Source: Cyclina sinensis (taxonomy: Eukaryota; Mollusca; Bivalvia; Venerida; Veneridae). Taken from it: 64,000 bases of DNA. The notes beneath the pieces were generated by a model. The model searched no databases. It was not told where the DNA came from and saw nothing but the letters and a program-made list of their open reading frames with translations. The stretch lies in contig JAAONU010000016.1 in NCBI GenBank assembly GCA_012932295.1, positions 37,479,241-37,543,240 of the forward strand, in the 5' to 3' direction. Position 1 is the stretch's first letter. Each line of letters begins with the position of its first letter. A program made the translations under genes and the position numbers. Shown piece after piece: positions 1-13,300 of the stretch.

Positions 1-880
1 CCCCACCGTCCCCTCTGCATGGGGACTCCCCCTCCCCCCCGGGCCCAATTTTTTTTAAAACCTAGGTACTTTACTCCCCATCCTATCTCAACCCCCCCCC
101 CCCCCCCAAACCAGTCACCCCCCCCCCCAAACCAGTCACCCCCCCCCCCCCCCCAATTTTTTTTTTTTTAAATTCATAGGTACCTGACTCCCCATCCACC
201 CTCAACCCCCCCCCCCCCCCCATTTTTACCCCCCCCCCCCCTCCCCCCTTGGGCCTTTTTTTTTTTTTTTTAAATTTTAATACAAACAAAGGTACTTTAC
301 TCCCCATCCTACCTCAAACCCCCCCCCCCCCCCCAACCAGTCCCCCCACCACCCCCACCCCGGGGCCCAATTATTTTTTTTAAAATTCACAGGTACCTGA
401 CTCCCCATCTACCCTCAAACCCCCCCCCCCCCCCAACCAGTCACCCCCATTTTTTTTACCCCCCCCCCCCCCCCCCCCCCCCCCCACCGGGCTTTTTTTT
501 TTTTTAAATTTTAATACATAGGTACTTCACTTCCCATCATACACACACACACACACCACTATCGGGGTCCCAAAATTTTTTTTTTTTTAATACATAACTA
601 CTTGACCCAAATTTTTTTTTCATCTTGTATGACTAGGTACTTGCCCTGCCCCAGTCAAATTTTTTTTCACTTGGGCCTCTTGTTTAACTTGGCTTATAAT
701 TAATTATCCAGCACTGAGAAAAGTGGAGCATGCTGTCTGTGGACAGGTATTGTTGTACTTTGACTAGCATGCTGTCTTTTCCAGCAGGCTCTTGTTTACC
801 TTTTTAGTTATTCTAACAGAGTACCCAAGGGCGACACAAGTGTTCCACCGAACACCCATCTAGTTAGTAAGTGGATTTAC
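1..880 (+). repeat. Composite dispersed repeat with poly-C tracts; sister copy at 24.6-25.0 kb
   Basis: Bases 1-600 are alternating C-runs and T/A-runs with a recurring 'GGTACTTGACTCCCCATCC'-like spacer, effectively a degenerate tandem array. Bases 600-875 (GCCCTGCCCCAGTCAAAT, CACTTGGGCCTCTTGTTT, AGTGGAGCATGCTGTCTG, AACACCCATC) recur almost unchanged at about 24750-24977. No gene was seen. Confidence 0.8.
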
Positions 881-1325
881 TTCATACTTGGACACAACAC
901 CCCTTTGGACAAGACCTTCCCACTGACCTTTAATTATTTGACCTTGACCCCTGAATATCCAGTTGCCCCAAAAGTAATATTTGGCCATAACATCCTTAGT
1001 AGTAAGTGGAATTACTTCATACTTGGATACAACACCCCTTTGGACAAGGCCTTCCCACTGACCTATATTTATTTGACCTTGACCCCAGAATGACTTTCAC
1101 CATGAAGATCCAATTGTCCAAAAACTTTAACATTGCCCATTACTTCTTTATTAGTAGGTGGATTTACTTCATACTTGGACGCAACACCCTATAGGATAAG
1201 ACCTTCCCACTGACCTATATTTATTTGATCTTGACCCCTGAATGAATTGATCTCAGCTCAAAGATCAAAGCACCACATTTGGGGGCATTGACATCTTACA
1301 GTGACAGTTCTTGACACCTTTAAAA
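850..1325 (+). repeat. Tandem ~150-bp monomers of the 'ACTTCATACTTGGACACAAC' family
   Basis: About three monomers sharing TTCATACTTGGACACAAC, CCTTCCCACTGACC and TTTGACCTTGACCCCTGAAT, followed by CTCAGCTCAAAGATCAAAGC and a TTACAGTGACAGTTCTTG end. The same monomers occur near 7.4-8.0, 11.2-11.7 and 25.3-25.5 kb. Confidence 0.8.
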
Positions 1326-1329
1326 ACAT

Positions 1330-2225
1330 CATTCTCCTAGTAAACTACTAGACTAAAGCTGGTAAATCTTTGCTGGGATGTTCCTTGCATGAAGCTCTAT
1401 CAAAGTAGTTAAAAAATTGAATTTCATCAACTCTGGTTGCTATGGCAACAGAAAGGAAAATCTTTGAAAATCTTCTATCTGAAACCATAAGGCCTAGAGC
1501 TTAGATATTTTGCATTGAGCACAAGCTAGAGGTCCTCTTCCAGGTTTGCTCAGAATAAGCCCTTGCGTGAAAATTGGCCCTACCATGGGGGTCAGTTTAT
1601 TTTACATAGGTTTATATTGAGAAAACCTTATAAAATATTCTTGTCTGAAACCACAAGGCCTAGAAGTTAGATATTTTGCAGGGAGCATCAGCTAGAGGTC
1701 CTGTACCTAGTTTTTTTAAGTTATACCCCTTTGGTTAAAATTAGCTGTATTCCGGGAGTCACTGTATTTTACATGGACTTATATTGAAAAAAACCTTCAA
1801 TCATTTTTTGTCTGATACCACAAAGCCAGTGGCAAAGATTTTTGCATGGAACATCTGCTAGAGGTCCTCTACCAAGATTCTCCAAATTAAGCCCCTATGG
1901 TTATTAATGGCCCTGTCCTTGGGTCACTTGATTTTTACAAAGGCATATAAAGAGAAGACTTAAAAAATCTTCTTGTCTGAAACCACAAGGTCTAGAACTA
2001 AGATATCTTGAATAGAGCATTAGCTAGAGGTCTTGTACAAAATTTGTTCGAATTATGCCCCTTGGGTGAAAATTGGCACTACCCTGGGGGTAACTTGAAT
2101 TCATAAAGATTTATATAGGGAGAACCTTAAAAAAACTTACTTATGTTTGCTCAACAGCAGACTTAAAGCCAAAGTATTCAGATGAGTGATCCAGGGCAAT
2201 CATGACCCTCTTGTTTAGGTATTGT
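1330..2225 (+). repeat. Dispersed element of the 'CTCACCTGAGC' family, 5' end missing
   Basis: About four degenerate monomers of ~155 bp with CTTGTCTGAAACCACAAGG, TAGAGGTCCTCTACCA and GGGTCA...TTTTACA. They end in GCAGACTTAAAGCCAAAGTATTCAGATGAGTGATCCAGGGC...CTCTTG near 2213. The family's hairpin start is not present. Confidence 0.7.
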
Positions 2226-2608
2226 GCTATGTTGACATAACTGCTTGAGCAAAGTAAATGACTAGGATTGAAACACAACTTGCTGTCAAAGGTCATAAGA
2301 CTGTCAGCTGGTTTTATTGTATTTTAGACTTATATGATGCACTATGTTCAAAGAAAAACATTCAACAAACAATATGTACAAATTATGAAGTGTATTTTCA
2401 TAAATGTAATCAGTACATGGACCAAATGAAAGATCGTAGTAGCCAGCCCTTTGGCTATTGTTCTCTTATTTGACTCTTTCTTATACTTGTACCATTTTTT
2501 CAAACATTCAGTTTAAAACCATGAATTTGACATTCAATTTTGTTTATTTAACTTGACTCATGTGATTTATTTCCATAAGCTTCATTTACTTGTGTCAACT
2601 TTTGCCAG

Positions 2609-5600
2609 ATATCAGTGATGTAACAACATGCGTAGTGAATGATTACGACAAGATTCTGGTCAGACAAGGAGACTTCATAGGATGGTAACTTTTCAGGGAG
2701 TTTGTATAATCCCTTTGTTATGATATCACATGCTCTATGACATTATGTGATGACACCTAGTTTGTTTTAAGTATTCTGATGTTATAAGTAGTCACTTTAT
2801 TATGGTCAGTTTATTATGGTATCATTATGGTGGCATTTTAATTCACCTGGCCACATGTGAATTTGTTTTACGGCTCAGTTGAGCACAAAGTGCTCATGGT
2901 GATTTATTGTGACCGGACTTGTCTGTTGGTTTGTTTTCAGCTTTTCAGTTAAGCAACATCTCCTTAACAGCTGGATGGATGTTGATAAAACATAGACTTT
3001 CATTGAAATCTTCTTGTAAAGAACCACAGGTCACAGAGCTAAGATATTTAGTATGTAGCATTGTCAGTAAGAGCTCTACAAAATTTGTTTAAATATTGGC
3101 GTCTAGCTCAAAATCAGACCTGCCACAGAAAAAAAACTTTGAAAGTCATCTTGTCAAGAACCACAAGTCACAGAGCTAAGATATTTAGTATGTAGCCTTA
3201 TCTAGTAGAACTCTACAAAATTGTTTAAATATTAGCCTCTGGGGGTCACTTGTTTGACATTGAGTTATGTAGAAAAAACTTTGTAAGTCTACTTGTCTAA
3301 AACTGTATGCCTTGAATTAGATATTTTGTATGTAGCAGCATTGTCTAGTGGACCTTTATTCATGTTTGTTAAAATCATGTCCCTGAGGTCAAAATTGGCC
3401 CAGCCCTGGGTGTCCTTTTTGAAACTATGTTTGCTCAATAGCAGACCCACAGCCAAAGAACTAGGTGAGCAATCCAGGGCCATCATGGCCCTCTTGTTTT
3501 ATGGTTTCTTGCATTATGATATCTTTAATTGACTTTTTGCATGGTTCTTTATATAACTGAATGATATAGTGACTTTTCGTATCATCTGTTTAGTCTGGCA
3601 TCCAATAAATTTGTGTCAAAATACCCAGGTGCATAAGTTCACATGCTGACAACTACTCTTAGAAAGTTTCATGGCTCTAACAGTTATATGTTTGGAGTTA
3701 CATGTGACACAAGTCTGAAAATGCTATTTTTTGCTTTATCAGTGGGCATAAGTCTGCCAATCTTCAATAAATTTGTGTCAAAATTCCTAGGTGCATAAGT
3801 TCACATGCTGACAACTATTTAAGAAAGTTTCATGTTTATACGTTTGGAGTTACATGCGACACAAACCAGCAGGACAGTGTGACAGTGGATGGAAGGACAA
3901 GGGCAAATCTATATGCCCTCCCCCCTCCCACCCAAAGTGGTTGGGGCATGAAAAATGGGGTCTTTTTTATGTCCACTCCATAACTTTATCATTCCTTCTT
4001 GATGGATTTTGAAATGATTTGGCAGAATTGTTGACCACTATGAGACAAGTCCACACCTCCAAGGTCAAGGTCACATTTAGAGGTCAAATGAAGTAGTATT
4101 CAAACCTCAACACTGAAAGTATCAGCATTGAGATGAAGTTCTTTAGACAGTGCTCTAAATATATGTCCAAGTTTCATAAATGGAAATGATCTAATTATAT
4201 GTTTAGCTTTGGGGAGACAGACAAAAACAAACTCTAATTTTAATGTTAACCACATTAAGACAGTGTGTCTCATACAACTCCCAGGTGCTTACCTCATAGG
4301 TCAAAGTCATTCTTTGAGGTCGTCCATACTTTGTGTCATCTTTATTCTGCATCAAGGGATTTTGAAATAATTTTGCACAAATGTTACCCACATAATATTG
4401 ATGTGTCACATTAAACTCCAGATGCCTGCCTCAAAGGTCAAGGTCACACTTTTGTCAGTTATTTCTTGTCCCCTTTGTAATTCAATCATGCATCAAGGGA
4501 TTTTGAAATAATTTTGCACAAATGTTACCCACATAATATTGATGTGTCACATGAAAGTCCAGATGCCTGCCTCAAAGGTCAAGGTCACACTTTGATATTG
4601 TCAGTTATTTCTTGTCCCCGTTGTAATTCAATCATGCATCAAGGGATTTTGAAATTATTTGGCACTTTTGTTGCCAATATAATTAAAATTTATCATTCTT
4701 TGCAGTCAAAAAGTGTAATATGACATATGATATGTGTACTGGGGTACATGTATGTTATGCAGTCATGGTCATGTCTGCTGTCACTTTGTCATGGTATTCT
4801 TAAGTATGTTTGCCAAAATATTTGTTGCGCATTAAATCCAGGTTCCAGTCTCAATCATAATTCAAGTTCTGACCTCAAAGCTTAAAGTCAGGTTTTGAGG
4901 TCATTTAGTGTAATTATTTGATTAGTATTTAAGTCTTTTTTATAAAAAAAAAAAAGATAAAGAAAATTTTATGAGGAAGTGTTGTATACAAGACCTATAA
5001 CTCTGCATTGTTTGTTTATTTAGTTCATACATGATATTTTCATCTTTTGCTTCTGACAAGGCGGTACTGTGGGTGTATTGATTACATTCAGTGATAGCTC
5101 TAGTTAAACATGGAAAAATCCAGTACATGAATAAATATTCTGTGAAAAACCAGTATAATTACGCTAGGAAAACCCAGTATAAATCCAATATAATTATTTT
5201 GATTTGGTGTTTTGGAAAAGAAGTGTTCACAAGAACCTCTGTGTCCAACATAACTTTATATGTAACAAAGGGCAATAAATTATCAGAAATACATTTTATC
5301 ACTTTAATGAATTCTACTTACTGCATCTCACACGCACACACATTTCAGGCACAATCAAGGCAATGAAACATTACTATACAAAGAGGCAGCACATTACACT
5401 GACAGTACGTTAGAGAACCAGTTTCGACGTATAAATGCAGGTGACCTGTACCCTGGAGATACATATGACTGGAGTCAGGTGGAGGCATATAATGATCGAC
5501 TGTATGCTATACAAGCCATATATGAAGAGTGTATGTACTTTTTTCATTTTTATTTCTTAATTTTATCATATTCTTTTTCTTACTTTTTATACCCCCAAAA

Positions 5601-7272
5601 CAAAGTTTGGGGGGTGTATAGGAGTCACCCAGTGGTTGGTCGGGCGGTCTGTGGGGCTGTACCTTGCCTGGAAAATAACTTGAAAACTACTGGTTGGAAT
5701 TCAGTGCAACTTCATACAATGGTCAAGCACAGTGATAGGAAGTGCAGTGTTCAAGAATTATAACTCCGTCTTCACTATTTGCAGAGTTATTGCCCTTTGT
5801 TGGTTTTCCTTTGTATGGAACATAACTTGAAAACTACTGGTTGGAATTCAATGCAACTTCATAGAAGTATCAAGCACACTGACAGAAAGTGCTGTGTACA
5901 GTAGCCATAACTCTATCCTCAGTATTTCCAGAGTTGTTGCCCTTTGTTCGATTGCCTTGTCTGGAGCATAACTTGAAATTTACTGGTTGGAATTCAGTGC
6001 AACTTCAATGTGCAGAGTGCAATAATTGGGTTGCTACAAATATAAAGACCAAGTGTTAAAAAGTCTTCATTTCCACTCCATAACTTTTAAACCGCTGAAA
6101 ATTTTTTGAAATAGCTTGGCACAAGTGATCACCATTATGAGGCGATGTGCAGAGCACAATATATGGCTTGCTACCCCCAAGGTCAAGGTCACATTTAAAA
6201 GTCTACATTTCGTGTCCGCTCCATAACTTTTAAACCACCAAAGTGCAGAGCACAATAATTGCGTTGATATCCACAACCTCAAGGTCACAGTTAAAGGTCA
6301 AATATCCACATTTCACGTCTGCTCTGTAACTTACTAACTTGGCTTACGAAAAAATTTTTAATTACTTTGCACAAATGATCACCACTATGACACGTATGCA
6401 GAACCCAACTTCCAGGTTGCTACTCCCAAGGTCAAGCTTAAATGTTCTCCATAACTTTTTGACTTTATAGAAGATTTTAAATAACTTGGCGCAAATAATA
6501 ACATATTTATGTCTGCTGCGGAAGGGGATTTAGCTGTCCTTCAGACTGCCTTGTCAATTTTTGTGTCGCCCTTTCAAAGAAACGGCGATACATAGGGATC
6601 ACTTTGTCCGTCAGTCCGTCACGAAAACGTTGGCTATCACTTTGCCATTTCTTAAATTTCCTTATCAAACTTTCAAATTGTATTGCTTATGACAACAGGG
6701 GTGGGATGATGCCAAAACCTTTAGGTCAAGGTCACATTTGACAGAGTTATGCCCCTTTTTGCATTTGGATTTTGTCATGAAAACTTAGCGTTGGCAATAA
6801 CTATGCCATTTCTTAATATTTCTTCATCAAACTTTCCAATTGTAATGCTTACAATTGTATCACTTAAGACAACACCATTTCTCAAGGGAAGATAACCCTC
6901 AAATTTATTTTTGCAATGTTATGCCACTTTTTCAACTTAAAATTTCTTGTTTAATCTTTTTGTTAATGTCCATTTCTCAAAAAGTGTCAAAGATATTCCA
7001 TTCAAACTTGATATACTTGATCACCAGCAAGACCCCTGCAAAGGTTGTTGGTACCCATGTCCCTGGGGTCACAGTTAGCCCCACCCCCAGGGGTCACTTG
7101 ATTTTGTTTATATATAGGAAAAAAAATCTTCTTAAGTCTGAAAATAAAATATCAACTGACATGAGATGGGTAGGTATTCCCCCCTTTCTCTGCACCCCCC
7201 CCCCCCCCCCCCTGCATGGGGACCCACCCCCCCAACATGCCCACGTAACCCCCCCTTCCCATTTTTTTACAC

Positions 7273-7310
<38 letters not shown>

Positions 7311-10300
7311 CCCCCCTCCACAAGGGTCTGATTATTTTTTTTTTTAATACATGGGTACTTGACTCCCCACTGGTCATAACTTCCTTATTAGTGAGTGGAT
7401 TTACTTCAGACCTTGACACAACACCCCTTTGGACTAAACCTTTCCACTGACCTATATTTATTTGGCTTTGACCCCTGATTGACCTTCACCTTGAAGATCC
7501 AGTTATCCAAAAACTTTAACATTGCCCATAACTTTCTTATTGGTAAGTGGATTTACTTCATACTTGGACACAACACCCCTTTGGACAAGACCTTCCCACT
7601 GACCTTTCATTATTTGACCTTGACTCCTGAATATCCAATTGTCAAAAAACTAATATTTGACCATAACTATCAAATTAGTAAGTGGATATACTTCATACTT
7701 AAATGCAACAGCGCCTTGGACAAGACCTTCCCACTGACCTATATTTGTTTGACCTTGACCTCTGAATGACCTTCACCTTGAAGATCCAATTGTCCAAAAA
7801 CTTTAACATTGCCCATAACTTCCTTAGTAGTAAGTGGAATTACTTCATACTTTGACACAACACCTCTTTAGACATGGCCATCCCACTGACCTATATTTAT
7901 TTGACCTTGACCCCTGAATGACCTTCACCTTGAAGATCCAATTGGCCACTAACTTTAACATTTCCCATAACTTCCTTATTAGTAAGTGGATTTACTTCAT
8001 ACTTGGACACAACCCCCTTTGGATAATACCTTCCCACTTATTCTTGTTTCTGTGTTAAATCTGAATTAAACAGAAATTACATCAACCTTGTCCTGTAGTG
8101 TAGTACAGAAAGACACAGCAAATAATGTACAAAATTATTACCTTTGTGACAATCTGTGGACTCCTGTGTGCTCAAGATAGGCTTTTATGATTAGCCTGTG
8201 TCTGTCATGTGTCAATCACTTTTTACAACATCTCTTCCTTTACCACCATGTCAAAGTTGATGAAACTTGGAAGGGATGATCCTTACATGAAGCTTTACCC
8301 ATTTTTTTCAAAGAATTGCATCCCATGCAGAACTCTGATTGCTATCATGGAAAGAGAATGAAAAACTTTATTAAACATCATTTTTAAAACTAACTGGCCC
8401 AGAGTTTTAAATTGTAGTGTAGCATAGTTGAACTCCACCAAGCTTCTTTCATTATGTCAATCCCTGTTGTCATAATTGGCTCCATATAGTGGGTCACATG
8501 TTTTATGTAGAAATAAAAAAAAAATCTTTGAAATTCTGCATGTATGAAACCAAAGGGCCTTAGTCTTAAATTTTGCATGCAGCATTGTCTAGTGGATATT
8601 TACCAACATTGTTAAAAATCTGCCCCTGTGATCTGTCTTTTGCTCTGCCACTGGGGTTAGATGTTTTTTTTTATAGATTTATAGTGGCAAACTCTTTAAA
8701 AATCCTTCTTGTCAGAAACTGCAAGTCTGAGACTTTTGATGTTTTTCATAGACTAACCCTTACCATTCTAAATATTTAAACTGGATTGTCCATCTTTAAG
8801 TTTGGACAGACCCATTACTTATTTATGCGGGTGCTTACTGAAAATTTATTGATAGTATGGTGAATAGTGCAGACCATGATCAGACAGTACACAGCAGAAC
8901 ATGCCTTGTTCCCTTCAGTTGCTAGGAATAAATGATGTAATGCAACAAAGAATGTAATTATGCTCAAATAATTACCCATTGGAATAATGACATCTAATCT
9001 ATATTAATCTATGTTTTTCTTTTTTCAGCTAAACACCCTACCATCTCTACCAGTGATATGACAGTACCAGACTATATTAACCCTGGAGATACAGTTGGTA
9101 GAATAACATATGAGGATGCTGACTATATGGATAACAGATCATTGGTCATCATTTCGACACAAACATCACCATATTATACAACAGACTTACCCTCAGGTTT
9201 GATTTTGAAAAAAATATATATCATCTGTGTTTTTTCTGTGAATATGTTTGTGAATATTGAAATTTTCATGTCAGAATTTAAAAAAAAAAAAGAAAAAGAA
9301 AAAAAAATCATAGTTCTGCAATTATAAGACCTTCATGATAGTTTCAAAATCACACGAAAATCAGCAGTTTAAAAGAAACAAGTCTAAATATAGAATAAAT
9401 ATGGTTTGCTGTTTGAATGGTCTTAATTTTGGAACTTTATAGAAGATTTTTTTGTACTTTTATACTTTTTATCCTCATTTCCTTATCTGGCTCTTCTTTT
9501 CAAAAAATCTAAGTCATTACTTGATGGTTTAGTTTAACCCTTAGTGGATAGAAGCATTCATATTACAAAGTATGACAATACCCATTCACAGGAAGTCTGC
9601 ATAAAATACATGTATTGGTGGAAAGTTTTCATTTAAAATAACAGTCTGATGTGAAGAATTTCAAGAGTTCAAAATTAATCATCTGTTATATTTTGAGATG
9701 GCAACTATTCAGTATGAGTTTTTGTTTTGTTATTTTCCAGTCAATTTTTAGGAAAGATTTATTTTGAACTTCATAATCTGTATTTAACAAGTGTTCATTT
9801 CTTGACTTATTACTGAGTTCTTCAAACTGAGAGAACAATGGAACAGAATGTTACACAATGAACAAATATGACAATACAACATATTATGCCTTTAATTATG
9901 ATGCCACACATTTCCTGATGAACAGATTATATACTAGTACAAGTGACTTCACTGTATGTGGAATTATTAATATGAAAATTCATATTTTAAATGCAAGTTT
10001 CCCCGTGATATTTCTCTTATGTCACTGGATTCAAGAAGTTCAAAAGGCCAAATCTTATCCATGACCTCTGATTGCACTCAGATGGTCTACCACCAGAGAT
10101 GTGACCTTTCCAGGCCGTAATACATTATTCTAACACTATCTGCATTTCACTGGCAATAAACAAAGAAGAAATTGACCATGATATATCTTACAAGTTATAT
10201 CACTCCAAACACAAGCACACAACCTCTGCAGTCACTGTGAATGTCACTTTTAAATGGTGCACATACTTGCACCCCTTAAAAATATACATACATGTTAAAA

Positions 10301-13300
10301 TGGAAATAGATTTTAAAATTTTTGTGATCTACCATCGCATGTATCACGGTTTCTTATTCATATGCATAATTATTGAATCTCACAGGCCTGCGGCCTTTGT
10401 GATTAAATTACAACACATCTGAACTTGACACACTGACAAATTAGACGGTATATCACTCAAACTTAAAATCTTTTTCCTAAGTAACTGATATATAATACAT
10501 TTTTTTTATTATATGTAGGCTATGTTACAGCCAGTAATACATACAGACCTCGTGATGACACACTTGAGTACTTTTTGTATGACCTTTGTTATAAAACAGC
10601 ATCCAGCTCCCATGCAATAACCGTCCAAGAAAACGTAAGTACTCCTGATGAAAAGTATATGAAGTTTAGTTTATATGTTATTTGTCCATTTTACAACAAT
10701 GGCACGACAAGATAATGATGTAAGATAAAATGGTTTTATCTTGATTTTGTCTAAGTTTTGTGATTCTTCTGATCATGTTTGTGGCTCTGCCTCAGAGAAT
10801 TTCGAAAGGTCTGGACACGGTTTCATGAATATCAAAAGATCTGGTCACAGTTACATGAATTTCAAAAGATCTGGTCACGGTTTCATGAATTTCAAAAGAT
10901 CTGGTCACGGTTTCATGAAAATACTTAAGTACTGTCAGTTATTAACTCAAGTGATTTTGATATTATTTGTTTGAATTGGTTCCTAGAACATTCATAGTTT
11001 GAGTCTACTGGAATCAAAATCAGCTGACATATTATTTTGAAAAGATAATTCATTTCTGTAAATAAAAGGAAAAAAAGAAAGAAATGTCATAAATTATGTT
11101 TCATATAATAATGTTATGATATTGATAATATATATTTGATGTCTTTAAATAATAATAAAAAGAAAACAGTGGATTTTGTTATTGTTATGTTAGGGAGGCA
11201 TATAGTTTTTGAACTGTCAGTCCGTCCATTTGAAAAACTTTAACATTGGCTGTAACTTCCTTATCAGTAAGTGGATTAACTTCATACTTGGACACAACAC
11301 CCCTTTGGACAAGACCTTCCCACTGACCTATATTTGTTTGACCTTGACCCCTGAATGACCTTCACCTTGAAGATCCAGTTGATCAAAAACTTTATCATTG
11401 GCCATAACTTCCTTATTAGTAAGTGGATTTACTTCATACTTGGACACAACACCCATTTGGACAAGACCTTCCCACTGACCTATATTTGTTTGACCTTGAC
11501 CCCTGAATGACCTTCACCTTGAAGATCCAATTGTCAAAAAAATTTAACATTTGGTCATAACTTCCACATTAATAAGTGGATATATACTTCATACTTGAAC
11601 ACAACACTCCTTTGGACAAGACCTTCCCACTGACCTATATTTTTTTGACCTTGACCGCTGAATGACTGGTTCTCAGCTCAAAGGTCAAAGCACCACTTCA
11701 GGGGCATAGTCATATTACAGTGACAGTTCTTGTTGTAATTTTGACAACTTTACAAAAGCTTCATTATACTTAATTTATTTTATGTATTCAGCAGTGCTAT
11801 ATCTGAATAATTTGTCAGTTTAGCATGGCATATGCTGCCTGACCTTTACGGCAGGCAAACTGACCTCACTGTTTTACATAATACCCGGTAATTAAGATTA
11901 TTTACAGCAGTTTTTGTTATATATGTAATTTAAAGTCCCATGATCACATAGGTTTTACAGATAGAAAAAAACTAATGTACTGATAGTATAATGATCAAGC
12001 TATGTTCTTTTACTCTTAAACAATGTTGACATAAGTCTTTCTTGTATATTAGAACTTTTTTAATTTTTAGCTCACCTGAGCAAATGCTCAGGGTGAGCAA
12101 TTGTGATCACCCTGTGTCCGGTGTCCGACGTCCGTCAACAACATTTTACTTTAAATGACAACTCCTCCTAAACCCCAAAGCTATTTTTAACCAAACTTTA
12201 CAGAAATGGTCCTTATATTGCCCTTTTTCATCAATATTTGGCTTCAAATGACATCTCCTCCAAAAGCACTTGGCCATTTTAAACCAGATTTGACAGAAAT
12301 GTTCCTTATAAATGCCCTTTTCTAAAATTGCTCAAACTGTTCAGCTCCATTGCACATAAGGGCTGCAAAAGCTAAAAATAGAAAAAAATCTAAACAACAT
12401 CTCCTCCTAAACAGTTGGAAGATTTTCCACCAAATTTCACGGAAATGTTCCTTACATAGCCCTCTATTAAAATTGCTAAAATGGTTCCGCTGCATTGATC
12501 AAAATGGCCACCAGAGCTAAAAATAGATTTTTGTCAATATTTGGCTTCAAATGAGATCTCCTTCTATACCACTTGGCCATTTTAAACCAAGTTTGACAGA
12601 AATGTTCCTTTTAATGCCCTTTTCTAATATTGCTCAAACTGTTCTGCTCCATTGCACATAAGGGCTGCAAAAGCTAAAAATAGAAAAAAAAATTAAACAG
12701 CATCTCCTCCTCAATGGCAAGGTAATTTTCCATCACATTTCAAATGTTCCTTACATACCCCTGCATTAAAATTGCTTAAACGGTTCTGCTCCATTGAACA
12801 AAATGGCCACCGGAGCTAAAAATAGGTTTTCTTCGAAATAATGCTTCAAATGACATCTCCTCACAAGCTGTTATCATGAAATTGCCTCTGCCCCATGGAT
12901 TTTTGTTTGTATCAAAGATGAGATCTTTGAATATCTTCAGTTAGAAAATGTAATGTTGCATCTGATGTTTGCTTAACGGTAGACCCTCAAGCAAAGTACT
13001 CAGATGAGCGATCCAGGGCCATTATGGCCCTCTTGTTGCAATGTCATTGAGAAAAATACCACACTATATTTGTAACATGTTCATTGGTTTAAAAAGAAAA
13101 GTTAGGAATGATTTTGGTACAAATCATTTTAACTGATAAGATGTCTTAATTGATAAGATGAGAAACTTGTAATTGTGATCCTGGGACTTTAACTGCACTC
13201 TCAGGACTCTAGCTATTGTGCAAGTTTTTATTGCATTTATTAAAAGTTTCATTCTGAAAATATAACTAAAACTTATGGAAATCTATGTGTAATTTGCATT

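Noticed and set aside
83..307. Gly-rich open frame on the minus strand
   Set aside because: It comes from C-runs in a degenerate repeat; no start context, splice sites or real composition.
6855..7450. Long plus and minus frames rich in Pro or Gly
   Set aside because: They run through a repeat and its 34-bp C-run, and the same repeat recurs at 24.3-24.7 kb.
10810..10920. CRISPR-like regular repeat
   Set aside because: Contiguous 30-bp repeats without spacers, in an animal intron; a minisatellite.
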